From assembly GCA_016743235.1 (NCBI GenBank), contig VRZD01000003.1:1-64000 (forward strand): a DNA stretch of 64,000 bases, in the 5' to 3' direction. Of this stretch, positions 1 to 8,111 are shown piece by piece; within the stretch, counting starts at the first letter, position 1, and every line of letters begins with the position of its first letter. Source of the stretch: Pantanalinema sp. GBBB05 (GTDB lineage: Bacteria; Cyanobacteriota; Cyanobacteriia; Leptolyngbyales; Leptolyngbyaceae). The notes below the pieces were generated by a model. It made no database searches. It was given only the letters and a program-made list of their open reading frames with translations, and was not told the origin of the DNA. Both the position numbers and the translations under genes were made by a program.

Positions 1-61
1 AGAGAATCTGGGCAATGGTATCAATGCTTTGTTGCAGTTGCGCTTGATCTTCTGGGGTCAT
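1..61 (-). CDS. Start of a gene running off the left edge (possibly an IS transposase)
   Basis: Only the first 20 codons are visible: an ATG at 61-59 followed by MTPEDQAQLQQSIDTIAQIL. The ATG overlaps the TGA stop of the STAND NTPase gene as ATGA, so its translation may be coupled to that gene. From memory, cyanobacterial ISKra4-family transposases begin in a similar way (MTPE..., then ...AQILY). The bases just upstream (about 62-131) also break the neighbouring TPR repeat abruptly. Both points suggest the end of an insertion sequence, but the visible part is too short to assign it. Confidence 0.45.
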   Translation of the reverse strand, partial: MTPEDQAQLQQSIDTIAQIL

Positions 62-3060
62 ACGACAGTTGGGACAATAGGCTTCTCTCCTAGCCTAATT
101 TTTCTCCCAAGAAGGTGACACGCACCCAGTGCAACTCCTCGATTTATCCAGGCATTAACAGATTTAGAGTCAATATCAAGGGCTCTTTGATTACTTTCCA
201 GTGCTTCCTCATACCGCTCTAGATTACCGAGTACAATTCCTCGATTTATCCAGGCACTAACAGATTTAGGGTCAATATCAAGGGCTCTTTGATAACTTTC
301 CAGTGCTTCCTCATACCGCTCTAGATTACCGAGTGCAACTCCTCGATTTATCCAGGCATTAACAGATTTAGAGTCAATATCAAGGGCTCTTTGATTACTT
401 TCCAGTGCTTCCTCATACCGCTCTAGATTCCTGAGTGCAATTCCTCGATTTATCCAGGCATTAACAGATTTAGAGTCAATATCAAGGGCTCTTTGATTAC
501 TTTCCAGTGCTTCCTCATACCGCTCTAGATTCCTGAGTGCAATTCCTCGATTTATCCAGGCACTAACAGATTTAGGGTCAATATCAAGGGCTCTTTGATT
601 ACTTTCCAGTGCTTCCTCATACCGCTCTAGATTCCTGAGTGCAATTCCTCGATTTATCCAGGCACTAACAGATTTAGGGTCAATATCAAGGGCTCTTTGA
701 TAACTTTCCAGTGCTTCCTCATACCGCTCTAGATTTCTGAGTGCATAACCTTGGTGGAGAAAGGTGAATACGTTACTTTGCCATAGCTCCAGTGCTTGCT
801 CCCAGCAGTCTAGCGAATCCTGGTAACAGTCTATATTGTTTAACAGACCACCAAGATTTGAAAAGAGACTATGCAATAGTTTCGGACGGCAATGAGTTGA
901 TAGTTGCTCAGCCTGGCTTTTCGATTGTAAAAGTGAGTCAAGTATTTCTCTATCTCTAGTGCAACGTAGAGACTTATACATTAATCCTACACATTTAGCA
1001 AAGCTATCCTGCAAGTTTCCTACATATTCTAGCAATACTTGCAAAGAACCTTCAATCTTTTTTAAGCGTAGCTCAATCCTCTCTTCTGATAAATCATCCT
1101 CACCTTCAAATATAAGCTTGCAGCTTTTGGGAGATTTACCTAAAAATATCCAACCGAATCTAAGCCCTATTGCTGAATCTTCAAAGAATGTTCCTGTTGC
1201 TTTAGGAAGCAAATTCTGATTCTCCACATTCATCTCTGCATAAATGAATGCAAAAGGAGCAATAAATACATCCGGCTCTCGCAAAAAAGCTGCTATAAAA
1301 AACTGTTTTATATACTGCTGGAGCCCTTCTCTTCCTTTGCCAAAAAGACCGTAATAAAGTGACTCAGCCATCGGTTTTCGCCACTCCTCATCTTCATATG
1401 GATCAGGTAGCAGGCTTTGGGGTTCAAAAAGCTCATCCGCTTGGTGCTTAAAGTAGTCAGCGAGTAGGACATTGGTTTGACGGAACTGATTCTGATCCTC
1501 ATGAAAATAGGACTGTCGAAAGACATCTCGCGCTACATCATCCAGGCGATAGCGCCCTTTACTAAACTCAACGAAGTCTGATTGTTTCAACCATTCAAAG
1601 TAACTTTCTGCTTGGTCGATGTCTTGTTGCAATTCTGAGCTAACACTTCTCAGAAGATATCTAATCATTGCTAGGTCAAACCACCGACAGCAGGCTACTA
1701 CTTGTAAAATCTTCCGCTGGCGCTGGCGCTGTTCGGAATTTATCCCCTGCAAAAGTAGATCTGCGATCGCCTGATTCCCTTTAGAGAAGTCAGGCTCTTT
1801 ACCTTCTTCTCGTTGCTTCCGTACCCAATCTAGATAGTAAGGTAATCCTTGGGTTACTTTGTAGATTTTGTTGCGTGTACCGCCATTTTGAATCCCAATT
1901 TTCTGAAGATATTGGTCAGTTTCTTTCCTGTCGAATCTTTCAAGGAATGTTTCATAAAGCAGCCTTCGGTCTTGGTTGAGCTTGCGCCATCCCTCATCCG
2001 CTTGCAGAGATCGTCGCCCAACCACTACTAGTCGAACAGGTGCAGAATAAAGGGTCGTGTCCTCGACCAGATACTGCCATAACCATTGATTCAAATAAGC
2101 TTGGGCTTTCTCAAAGGTATCTAGAATCAGTACAAGCGCTCGTTCTCTGCGTTGAGCAATTTGCATCAAACTCTCAGCAAAGGCTTGTGTTAGTTGAGAA
2201 ACGGGTTCTAACATGAGTGCCTGGAGCCCAAGCTGATCCTTTGTTGCAGGATGATGTCGCACGCGCTGCTGTATCCATTCTTTCAAACCCTCAACATCTT
2301 CGCCCATTCCCCCCGAAGTGCCAAATCCTAAACTTGAAGCTTCATGGATCTTCGGTTTGCTGGAGGTAGATGTAAAACTGGCAGTCCCTAACCAAATAAA
2401 TCTTTCAAACCAGCTTGTGATTTTTCTTGCTTCCTCACTGCTGGTTTCTGTGCCATCTACCGAGCTTCGACTCAGTTCAAATAAAACCGTCTCAAACTGC
2501 TGTTCCCGTTGGCTAAATACATCAGTGCTTGTTTGGCTACCTGAAGGCTCTACTGCCTGCTGATGTAACTTCCGCATCAACTTCAGGGGAGTTTCGATCT
2601 CAGGCGTTTTCGCAAAACAAACCCCTAGAAAATCCACTTCACTTGCATGAGCTTCCTGCAATCGACCCATTAATGTCGTTTTACCGACCCCACCAATCCC
2701 ATGAATATTGAACAGTAAGGGATGTTCTTCCGGTTGTTGGAGTGAGATTGAAAAGTTTTCTAATAGCCTTTTCGCTTTACCTCGTTCGATATAATGCTCA
2801 TTCGGCACTCGCGATCTCATGGAGGATGGACGATTAGAACTTAACTGAGCAGCTTCCTGAGCCTCTTTTTTTTCTGGTAGCAGCTTTGCTTTAGCTAAGC
2901 GCTCCTCAAGCTCAGCAACTTCCTTACGCTTTTCCTCAAGTTCTATTTCTAAGTCAGGAGGCATTGAGAGGGCAGTGTACCCTGCTTTTCTTTTCTCTAA
3001 GTTTGCAAGCACCCTCTTGGCAATAGCCAATGTTTCCTTAAGATTGGCACAATCATCCAT
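58..3060 (-). CDS. STAND (NB-ARC-like) NTPase with N-terminal adaptor domain and C-terminal TPR repeats
   Basis: Signal-transducing P-loop ATPase of 1000 aa, expected to act as a cytoplasmic switch in a conflict or defence pathway. Residues about 7-58 form a coiled adaptor (GYTA..MPPDL..ELEEK..EVAELEERL) that matches the C-terminus of the upstream gene product. The NTPase domain has Walker A GIGGVGKTT (121-129), a Walker B-like LVLILDTFE (309-317), a LVVVGRR strand (344-350) and a GLPY motif near 405 resembling the STAND GLPL motif. The C-terminus holds one diverged and five near-identical 34-aa TPRs plus a seventh broken after RGVALG; the last ~20 residues are not TPR. The ATG at 3060 lies 8 bp inside the upstream gene, giving a coupled operon. 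Family precedent: STAND proteins bind a trigger through their C-terminal repeats, oligomerise and activate an effector. A regulatory role outside immunity is possible. Confidence 0.9.
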   Translation of the reverse strand: MDDCANLKETLAIAKRVLANLEKRKAGYTALSMPPDLEIELEEKRKEVAELEERLAKAKLLPEKKEAQEAAQLSSNRPSSMRSRVPNEHYIERGKAKRLLENFSISLQQPEEHPLLFNIHGIGGVGKTTLMGRLQEAHASEVDFLGVCFAKTPEIETPLKLMRKLHQQAVEPSGSQTSTDVFSQREQQFETVLFELSRSSVDGTETSSEEARKITSWFERFIWLGTASFTSTSSKPKIHEASSLGFGTSGGMGEDVEGLKEWIQQRVRHHPATKDQLGLQALMLEPVSQLTQAFAESLMQIAQRRERALVLILDTFEKAQAYLNQWLWQYLVEDTTLYSAPVRLVVVGRRSLQADEGWRKLNQDRRLLYETFLERFDRKETDQYLQKIGIQNGGTRNKIYKVTQGLPYYLDWVRKQREEGKEPDFSKGNQAIADLLLQGINSEQRQRQRKILQVVACCRWFDLAMIRYLLRSVSSELQQDIDQAESYFEWLKQSDFVEFSKGRYRLDDVARDVFRQSYFHEDQNQFRQTNVLLADYFKHQADELFEPQSLLPDPYEDEEWRKPMAESLYYGLFGKGREGLQQYIKQFFIAAFLREPDVFIAPFAFIYAEMNVENQNLLPKATGTFFEDSAIGLRFGWIFLGKSPKSCKLIFEGEDDLSEERIELRLKKIEGSLQVLLEYVGNLQDSFAKCVGLMYKSLRCTRDREILDSLLQSKSQAEQLSTHCRPKLLHSLFSNLGGLLNNIDCYQDSLDCWEQALELWQSNVFTFLHQGYALRNLERYEEALESYQRALDIDPKSVSAWINRGIALRNLERYEEALESNQRALDIDPKSVSAWINRGIALRNLERYEEALESNQRALDIDSKSVNAWINRGIALRNLERYEEALESNQRALDIDSKSVNAWINRGVALGNLERYEEALESYQRALDIDPKSVSAWINRGIVLGNLERYEEALESNQRALDIDSKSVNAWINRGVALGACHLLGRKIRLGEKPIVPTVV
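121..755 (-). repeat. Tandem 102-bp repeats encoding TPRs
   Basis: About six units of 102 bp in the 3' part of the STAND gene, differing at only a few positions (for example AAT or TAT giving Asn or Tyr, GAT-CCT or GAT-TCT giving Asp-Pro or Asp-Ser). Each encodes a TPR of the type AWINRG.ALRNLERYEEALES.QRALDID.K. Such similarity at the DNA level points to recent amplification or gene conversion. Confidence 0.93.
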
Positions 3061-4042
3061 TCAGTTTTCCATCCCTTAATCGCGCTTCCAATTCTGCCAC
3101 TTCGCGTTGTTTTTCCTCTAGGTCAAGCTTCAGGTGAGGAGGAATCGTCAGAGTAGTAAAACCTGCTGCCTGTTGCTCTAAAATAGCCAATGATCTCCGA
3201 GCCATTGCCAGAGCGGGGGATATCACTTCCTGATTCGCCATTGCCTCAGGTGACTTCGGATTTAGGCTAGCCTTTGCAGTCCCGCCTCGTCGCTTCTGCC
3301 AATCAATAGGTGCAAATTTCAATGCTGCTAGCACAAAAGCGGCAGCATTGTGAGCGGCGGTTTGCTGACGGGCATCCTTATCCTGAGCTTTTTTGCCATC
3401 CGCCCAGTCACAAATTGCTTTGACCAGAATCCAGTCCACTTTTTTATCCTGACAGGCAACGTATAAGCCAGCCCCTTCCATCTCCCCACCAATAGCTTCC
3501 GGCTCAAAGCTACGCAGTTGGTCACGAAAGTCTACATTATCGACCAGCTTTTCGCCAGTTAAAACCACACCGAAACGTACTTTCGCACCGTTCCAGAGCA
3601 GATCGGTGCTCTTGAAGTGGTTGATGAGCCACGGTGAGGCATGAGGTTTATCACCTCGCAAGATTATTTCTGGTTGCCCATTCTGTGTTCCTACCCGTTG
3701 CAGATCGTATAGCCGCAACTGTTCTGTCACCAAAATATCGCCAATGGTTTGCTTCTGCTCATTGATACCAAAGGCAATCCCAACCATAATAACGGCAGTG
3801 GGTGAGAGTGTATCAATCCCTTTACCAACTGTGAGTAAAGCGGCACCCAATCCACCAGAGCCCATCTCCGATTGCGTCAGGAAAACCTTCGCATCATTGA
3901 CTTCCCCAAGATAAAAGTACAGGCGATCGTTAATTGATTGTGGAACCACTTGCTGACCAGTAGACTGCTCAAACGCCTGTATCACAGCACTACTCTCAAC
4001 TTTAGTCACAGTAACAATCAGTACATCGGCTTCAGGGGACAT
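3053..4042 (-). CDS. Nucleoside phosphorylase-like effector with C-terminal adaptor domain
   Basis: 329 aa. Residues about 5-245 form a PNP/UDP/MTA-phosphorylase-superfamily domain: GSGGLG near 61-66, VGIAFG (87-92), a substrate-site EMEGAG (187-192) and the catalytic-type CDWAD (211-215). A Lys/Ala-rich linker follows. Residues about 277-326 form a short coiled adaptor (LAMARRSLAILEQQAAGFT, PPHLKL, LEEKQREVAELEARL) homologous to the N-terminus of the STAND NTPase encoded next. Enzymes of this fold cleave N-glycosidic bonds of nucleosides or nucleotides. Members fused to defence modules were reported as ATP nucleosidases (Rousset et al. 2023). Inference: a suicide or nucleotide-depleting effector recruited through adaptor-adaptor contact. 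It is first in a two-gene minus-strand operon and overlaps the STAND gene by 8 bp. A housekeeping MTA/SAH nucleosidase is less likely because of the adaptor and context. Confidence 0.87.
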   Translation of the reverse strand: MSPEADVLIVTVTKVESSAVIQAFEQSTGQQVVPQSINDRLYFYLGEVNDAKVFLTQSEMGSGGLGAALLTVGKGIDTLSPTAVIMVGIAFGINEQKQTIGDILVTEQLRLYDLQRVGTQNGQPEIILRGDKPHASPWLINHFKSTDLLWNGAKVRFGVVLTGEKLVDNVDFRDQLRSFEPEAIGGEMEGAGLYVACQDKKVDWILVKAICDWADGKKAQDKDARQQTAAHNAAAFVLAALKFAPIDWQKRRGGTAKASLNPKSPEAMANQEVISPALAMARRSLAILEQQAAGFTTLTIPPHLKLDLEEKQREVAELEARLRDGKLNG

Positions 4043-4182
4043 AGGGCTTTAGTTTCTTACCTTGCATGATTAGACGTGACCAAGCGATCAATATTATACC
4101 TTTGACCCCATTCATATGGGTTTGCGCTGGCTTTTCTTCATTAAGCAAGATAATTCTCCTGAAGCGATCGCTATTACAGCAC

Positions 4183-4350
4183 AAGCTGTCGTTACTTCCA
4201 TTCAAGCTGTCGTTACTTCCATTCAAGCCGTCCTTACTTACGTTCAAGTTGTCCTCACTTACGTTAAAGCTGTCCTTACTTACGTTCAAGTGGAAGTAAG
4301 AAACGATGAAGCTGTAGTTACTTACGTTAAAGCTGTAGTTACTTACGTTA
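4183..4350. repeat. Eight tandem 21-bp repeats upstream of the effector-STAND operon
   Basis: Units of exactly 21 bp begin at 4183, 4204, 4225, 4246, 4267, 4288, 4309 and 4330. Each is a variant of AAGCTGTNNTTACTTACGTT, with a partial ninth unit after 4350. Because 21 is a multiple of 3 the array stays open on both strands. It can encode heptapeptides such as AVVTYVK (plus, 4116-4571) or FNVSKDS (minus, 4032-4376); the minus frame ends 11 bp inside the effector gene. I cannot tell whether either is translated. The rest of 4043-4591 shows no recognisable gene or RNA. Confidence 0.9.
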
Positions 4351-4591
4351 AAGCTCCAGTAAAGATCATCACTCAATTCAGTCGCAATGATTGCCTGAAA
4401 GCACTGCTGCCAAAAGCTTACCCACGATCGCCCAAATTTCTTCCTGGTTATCCGTACTTGCTATCAGCACAACTACGACCAGAAACAAAAATCTTCGCGG
4501 AAGAAATATCAATCATTGCGGAGTTTGCTGAACCGAAACTAGCTTGTGATTCGTCATGCTGGTCTAGTTAACTGATTTGGTGACATCTACC

Positions 4592-4987
4592 ATGCCACGC
4601 AAAAAACGCACCTCTCGTACCCTCGAAAAATCTGAACTGCGCGCCTCTGCCTATAGAGCCGTCGATCCGCAAATGGATTTCGGCGACACTCGCACCCTGA
4701 TTAACCTGACCAGCCAAATTGAGCGACTGCGGACTCGGCTCAACGATTACAATACCGCCCTCGCCGTGATTGACTCCTCCAAATCCGAGATCGACGAGTT
4801 AGAAAAAACTCTGAATGATTTAACCGACAGAATGTTGCTCGGTGTCGCGTTCAAGTATGGCAAAGATAGCCGTGAATACGAAATGGCAGGCGGTGTGCGC
4901 AAAAGTGAACGGATTCGCCGCAGTAGTGTCAGCCGATTAAAATCTAGTTCCGAAGAGTCAACGACCAGCCAAGCTCAAACCGCTTGA
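4592..4987 (+). CDS. Conserved hypothetical cyanobacterial coiled-coil protein
   Basis: 131 aa from the ATG at 4592; a TTG at 4577 would add five residues. The N-terminus is basic (MPRKKRTSR). The middle (LTSQIERLRTRLNDYNTALAVID...IDELEKTLNDLTDRML) reads as a coiled coil. It is followed by LGVAFKYGKDSREYEMAGG, which looks strongly conserved in style, and a Ser/Thr-rich tail. I recall similar small proteins of unknown function in cyanobacteria but cannot name a family. No membrane segment or catalytic motif is seen. It stands alone between a repeat array and the convergent glmS. Confidence 0.75.
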   Translation: MPRKKRTSRTLEKSELRASAYRAVDPQMDFGDTRTLINLTSQIERLRTRLNDYNTALAVIDSSKSEIDELEKTLNDLTDRMLLGVAFKYGKDSREYEMAGGVRKSERIRRSSVSRLKSSSEESTTSQAQTA

Positions 4988-5004
4988 CCACCCTTTAAAA
5001 CCAA

Positions 5005-5048
5005 CGATCGCTCCTACCTGAGAACACTTGACTTAGTAGGAGCAATCG
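5005..5048. terminator. Probable bidirectional hairpin between convergent genes
   Basis: CGATCGCTCCTAC (5005-5017) pairs with GTAGGAGCAATCG (5036-5048) with one mismatch, giving about 12 bp around an 18-nt loop. It sits between the stop of the coiled-coil gene (4987) and the stop of glmS (5109). The T-run is weak (CTTATTAAT), so termination is inferred from position and stem. Confidence 0.45.
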
Positions 5049-5108
5049 CTTATTAATATAGAATGCCAATGATTTTAGTAATTAAAAATCATTTAACACT
5101 TCATCAAA

Positions 5109-6992
5109 TTATTCAACAGTTACCGACTTTGCTAGGTTCCTGGGCTGATCGACGTCCAAGCCTCTACGAGCGGCAATGTGATAAGCCAACAGTTGCAACG
5201 GAATTACCGTCACGATCGGCGACAGCATTTCATCTACATGCGGCACCGGAATTAGCGTATCAAACGTATCTTCCGCCTCCTGTTCATCCATCGGGGTAAT
5301 GCCAATCAATTGCGCATCTCTGGCTCTCGCTTCTTGGGCATTCGATAACACCTTTTCAAACACCGTTCCCGGCATCGCGATCGTCACCACCGGGACTTTG
5401 GCATCCAGTAACGCGATCGGCCCATGCTTCATTTCGCCAGCCGGATAGCCTTCGGCATGGATATAGCTAATCTCCTTCAGTTTCAGTGCCCCTTCCAGCG
5501 CGATCGGGAAGTTGATTCCCCGACCCAAGAAGATGAAATCTTGGGTTTCCGCAAAGTTATGGGCAAATTCTTCAATGTAGCGTTCCTGGCTTTCTAGCAC
5601 CGTCTCTAGTTGTGCGGGGAGTTGCCGCAGTCCCGTGATTAGATCCTGGAGTTGACCCGCCCCGATCGTTTGCCGACGTTGGGCTAAATCTAATGCCAGG
5701 GCATAAAATGCCATCAATTGAGCGACAAAGGTTTTGGTCGCGGCGACACCAATCTCAATTCCGGCATGGGTATCAATAATGTGGGAGACCAGATCTCCCA
5801 ACGAACTTTCAGGTCGATTGGTAATCCCCAATAGTCGGGCTTGAAACTCTTCCGAGTGCATGGCTCGGCGTTGTTTTTCCATCTCCAATGCTGCCAATGT
5901 ATCTGCCGTTTCTCCCGATTGCGTCACCCCGATCGTTAAGGTATGAGGGGTTAACGGAGTCGGGGCATAACGAAACTCGGACGCATACTGTACCTGCGTC
6001 GGAATGCCTGCCAGTTGTTCCAGTAAATACTTGCCGACTAACGCCGCGTGCCAACTGGTGCCACAGGCGACAATTTGAATTTGTTGCAGATGGCTGTAGT
6101 AGTCCTCCGGCAGATTTAAGCGGACAGGCGAATGCAGGTGATCCGCTGGAGTCCATTCACTATCAAAATAGGCTTCCAGACAAGCCCGGACTACTCCCGG
6201 TTGCTCATAAATTTCCTTCAGCATGAAGTGTTTGAAGCCTTGCTTCTCCACCATCACCGGATTCCAGTTCAGGGTGCGGGGGGCTTTCTTCAACGGCTGA
6301 CCTTCAAAGCTATAAACCTCTACTCCTAAGGGAGTCAGTTGTGCCAGTTCGCCATTCTCTAATGGCAATACTGCGCGGGTGTAAGGCACCAATGCCGGAG
6401 TGTCCGAGGCACAGTAAAACTCACCCTGCCCAAACCCTAATACGAGAGGAGCTTGTTGCCGCGCCACAATTAATTCATCGGGATAATCCGCCGAAATCAC
6501 GGCGATCGCAAAAGCTCCATGCAGCTTATTTACCGACTGCCGCACCGCTTCTAACAACGAGGGATCTGCCCCCTGTTGTTTCATCTCTTCCGCGATCAAA
6601 TGGGGAATCACTTCGGTATCCGTGTCCGACCGAAACTCATGCCCCAGCGCTTTCAATTCCTCCCGTAATTCCCGGTAGTTTTCAATAATGCCATTCTGCA
6701 CCACGGCAATCCGCCGTTTGGTATCCATGTGGGGATGGGCATTATATTCCTCCGGTTTGCCATGCGTTGCCCACCGGGTATGCCCAATTCCTAGCCGCGC
6801 CGGATTAGTTTCTCCTGCCAACTTTTCTTCCAGGTTATGCAGCTTGCCCTTAGCCCGGACACAATGAATCTCTCCTTCCAGTACCGTCGCAATTCCGGCA
6901 GAATCGTAGCCGCGATATTCCAGCTTGCGTAATCCTTCCAACAAAATATCGCTTGCAACCTGGGTGCCAATGTAGCCTACAATTCCACACAT
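5109..6992 (-). CDS. glmS: Glutamine--fructose-6-phosphate aminotransferase (isomerizing)
   Basis: Converts fructose-6-phosphate and glutamine to glucosamine-6-phosphate, the first step towards UDP-GlcNAc for peptidoglycan and LPS. 627 aa, normal for the family. The ATG at 6992 gives MCGIVGYIG, exposing the Cys2 nucleophile of the N-terminal glutaminase after Met removal; the frame is open 18 codons further upstream but that would bury the cysteine. The glutaminase domain contains GHTRWATHG and QNGIIENY. Two SIS domains follow (SGETADTLAAL; GRGINFPIALEGALKLKEISY), and the usual C-terminal DQPRNLAKSVTVE ends the protein. It is transcribed alone and convergent with the 4592-4987 gene. No glmS ribozyme-like leader was recognised. 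Confidence 0.98.
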   Translation of the reverse strand: MCGIVGYIGTQVASDILLEGLRKLEYRGYDSAGIATVLEGEIHCVRAKGKLHNLEEKLAGETNPARLGIGHTRWATHGKPEEYNAHPHMDTKRRIAVVQNGIIENYRELREELKALGHEFRSDTDTEVIPHLIAEEMKQQGADPSLLEAVRQSVNKLHGAFAIAVISADYPDELIVARQQAPLVLGFGQGEFYCASDTPALVPYTRAVLPLENGELAQLTPLGVEVYSFEGQPLKKAPRTLNWNPVMVEKQGFKHFMLKEIYEQPGVVRACLEAYFDSEWTPADHLHSPVRLNLPEDYYSHLQQIQIVACGTSWHAALVGKYLLEQLAGIPTQVQYASEFRYAPTPLTPHTLTIGVTQSGETADTLAALEMEKQRRAMHSEEFQARLLGITNRPESSLGDLVSHIIDTHAGIEIGVAATKTFVAQLMAFYALALDLAQRRQTIGAGQLQDLITGLRQLPAQLETVLESQERYIEEFAHNFAETQDFIFLGRGINFPIALEGALKLKEISYIHAEGYPAGEMKHGPIALLDAKVPVVTIAMPGTVFEKVLSNAQEARARDAQLIGITPMDEQEAEDTFDTLIPVPHVDEMLSPIVTVIPLQLLAYHIAARRGLDVDQPRNLAKSVTVE

Positions 6993-7601
6993 AATTGCCT
7001 TCGCTCCTACGTCATCTCTGCCCTGTGAACACTCCGTCGCTGCCAATCAGTGGTCATGGCTCGCTGAGGCTAAACCGCTCACAATTGCCCCTAACTTAGC
7101 AAACGATCAGCCTAAAGAACTAGGTTCTTATCAACAAGCCCCCATTCTTGCCAGCCGGGTTAGAGGATGTTTTAGAGGTCCTTTTACAAGTAGTAATAGA
7201 CACGATCCCCCTAAATCCCCCTTAAAAAGGGGGACTATAAGCCTGCTTCCCCCCTTAAAAAGGGGGGCTAGGGGGGATCTCCAAGTGCTTAACATCACAG
7301 CTAGCATCTTTTCAAACACCCTCTTAGATTCAGACCCGTACTATACCTGATTCGTGGACTTTTGACAGAAACTTGTGTAAAGAGTTATGGACATAAACAA
7401 AAATTTCGCAGAAGTAGAGAAAATTTTCATTGAACTGCCTCCATCCCTCAAAGGATAGTGGTTCAACGGGCTCTACCCCTACGAAACCGTGATGTGCTAG
7501 TTGGCTAAAAGTGCATCCTCAGACCCTACAGTAATCGACTGGGATGATACTCGCTTCCTCCAATCTACTCATCCGATCGGAGGAAGCTAACTTACCCTGG
7601 A
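6993..7601. other. Intergenic region upstream of glmS with a nested palindromic repeat
   Basis: About 600 bp without a supported gene. It holds the glmS upstream region and the C/G-run palindrome annotated separately. The remainder, about 7320-7600, shows no recognisable RNA or ORF. Confidence 0.6.
7204..7279. repeat. Nested inverted repeat of the CCCCCTTAAAAAGGGGG type
   Basis: Outer arms GATCCCCCTA and TAGGGGGGATC enclose two smaller palindromes, CCCCCTTAAAAAGGGGG and CCCCCCTTAAAAAGGGGGG. Sequences of this style are common dispersed intergenic repeats in cyanobacteria. A related palindrome lies at 8581-8602. Confidence 0.8.
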
Positions 7602-8111
7602 TTAATCCCAAGCTCCCGCATTCTCAATCCCATACTCCAGCCGCAGTGACTCTAACTCTCGATCCAAAACGGTTGCCGGATCAATGTAGGCATTAATCTT
7701 CGAACGGACAGTCTGCCCCTGCCGAATCCCTTGCAGGTACAGTTGGCAAACCTGCACAGGATTGTAATAGACCGACCCTAAGGTTTTACCTCGCAGCGAT
7801 CGTCCCAGTAGTTCCAGAAACACGCCAATACTTTGGACATAGTAGTACCAGGGACGCTTCCAGGTAATCGCCGTGAGCAGAAAGCCGATCAGCCGCAATT
7901 CCTGATCTAAATCGGTGCTATATCCAGTGACCACATGCATGATGTCATGTCGCTGCATATCGCACCAGGGAATTCGCACTATCCCCACCCAAAAGTCCTG
8001 ATTCTGCACAAAGCCTGGATTTGCCGCATAGTAACGGACTAAACCTTGACGCAAGGTCAGAGACGAAGAGAATTGGGGCGATCGCAGCGTCACAGTATCC
8101 AAGGTATCCAT
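7602..8111 (-). CDS. Coq4-like family protein
   Basis: 169 aa from the ATG at 8111, with a GTG one codon upstream. It contains the Coq4 signature HDxxHx11E exactly: HDIMH, eleven residues, then E, within RHDIMHVVTGYSTDLDQELR. Eukaryotic Coq4 binds metal and acts in ubiquinone biosynthesis, and a decarboxylase/hydroxylase role has been reported. Cyanobacteria make plastoquinone, and bacterial relatives often sit in other pathways. A hydrophobic stretch (WYYYVQSIGVFLELLG) could contact membrane. It is divergent from the ketosynthase-oxidase gene at 8721, with a 0.6-kb spacer. A joint role in lipid or quinone-like chemistry is inferred from proximity only. Confidence 0.75.
   Translation of the reverse strand: MDTLDTVTLRSPQFSSSLTLRQGLVRYYAANPGFVQNQDFWVGIVRIPWCDMQRHDIMHVVTGYSTDLDQELRLIGFLLTAITWKRPWYYYVQSIGVFLELLGRSLRGKTLGSVYYNPVQVCQLYLQGIRQGQTVRSKINAYIDPATVLDRELESLRLEYGIENAGAWD

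Noticed and set aside
4032..4376. Minus-strand frame across the 21-bp repeats as a gene
   Set aside because: Any frame through a 21-bp repeat stays open; no family and no ribosome-binding site supports it, so it is listed only as a repeat.
7131..7319. Short frame across the nested palindrome near 7.2 kb
   Set aside because: Its codons come from the palindromic repeat, and no protein-like pattern is present.
7371..7400. TTGACA-like promoter motif (TTGACAG...TATGGA) in the glmS upstream region
   Set aside because: No gene follows on that strand before the Coq4-like stop, so it was not called.
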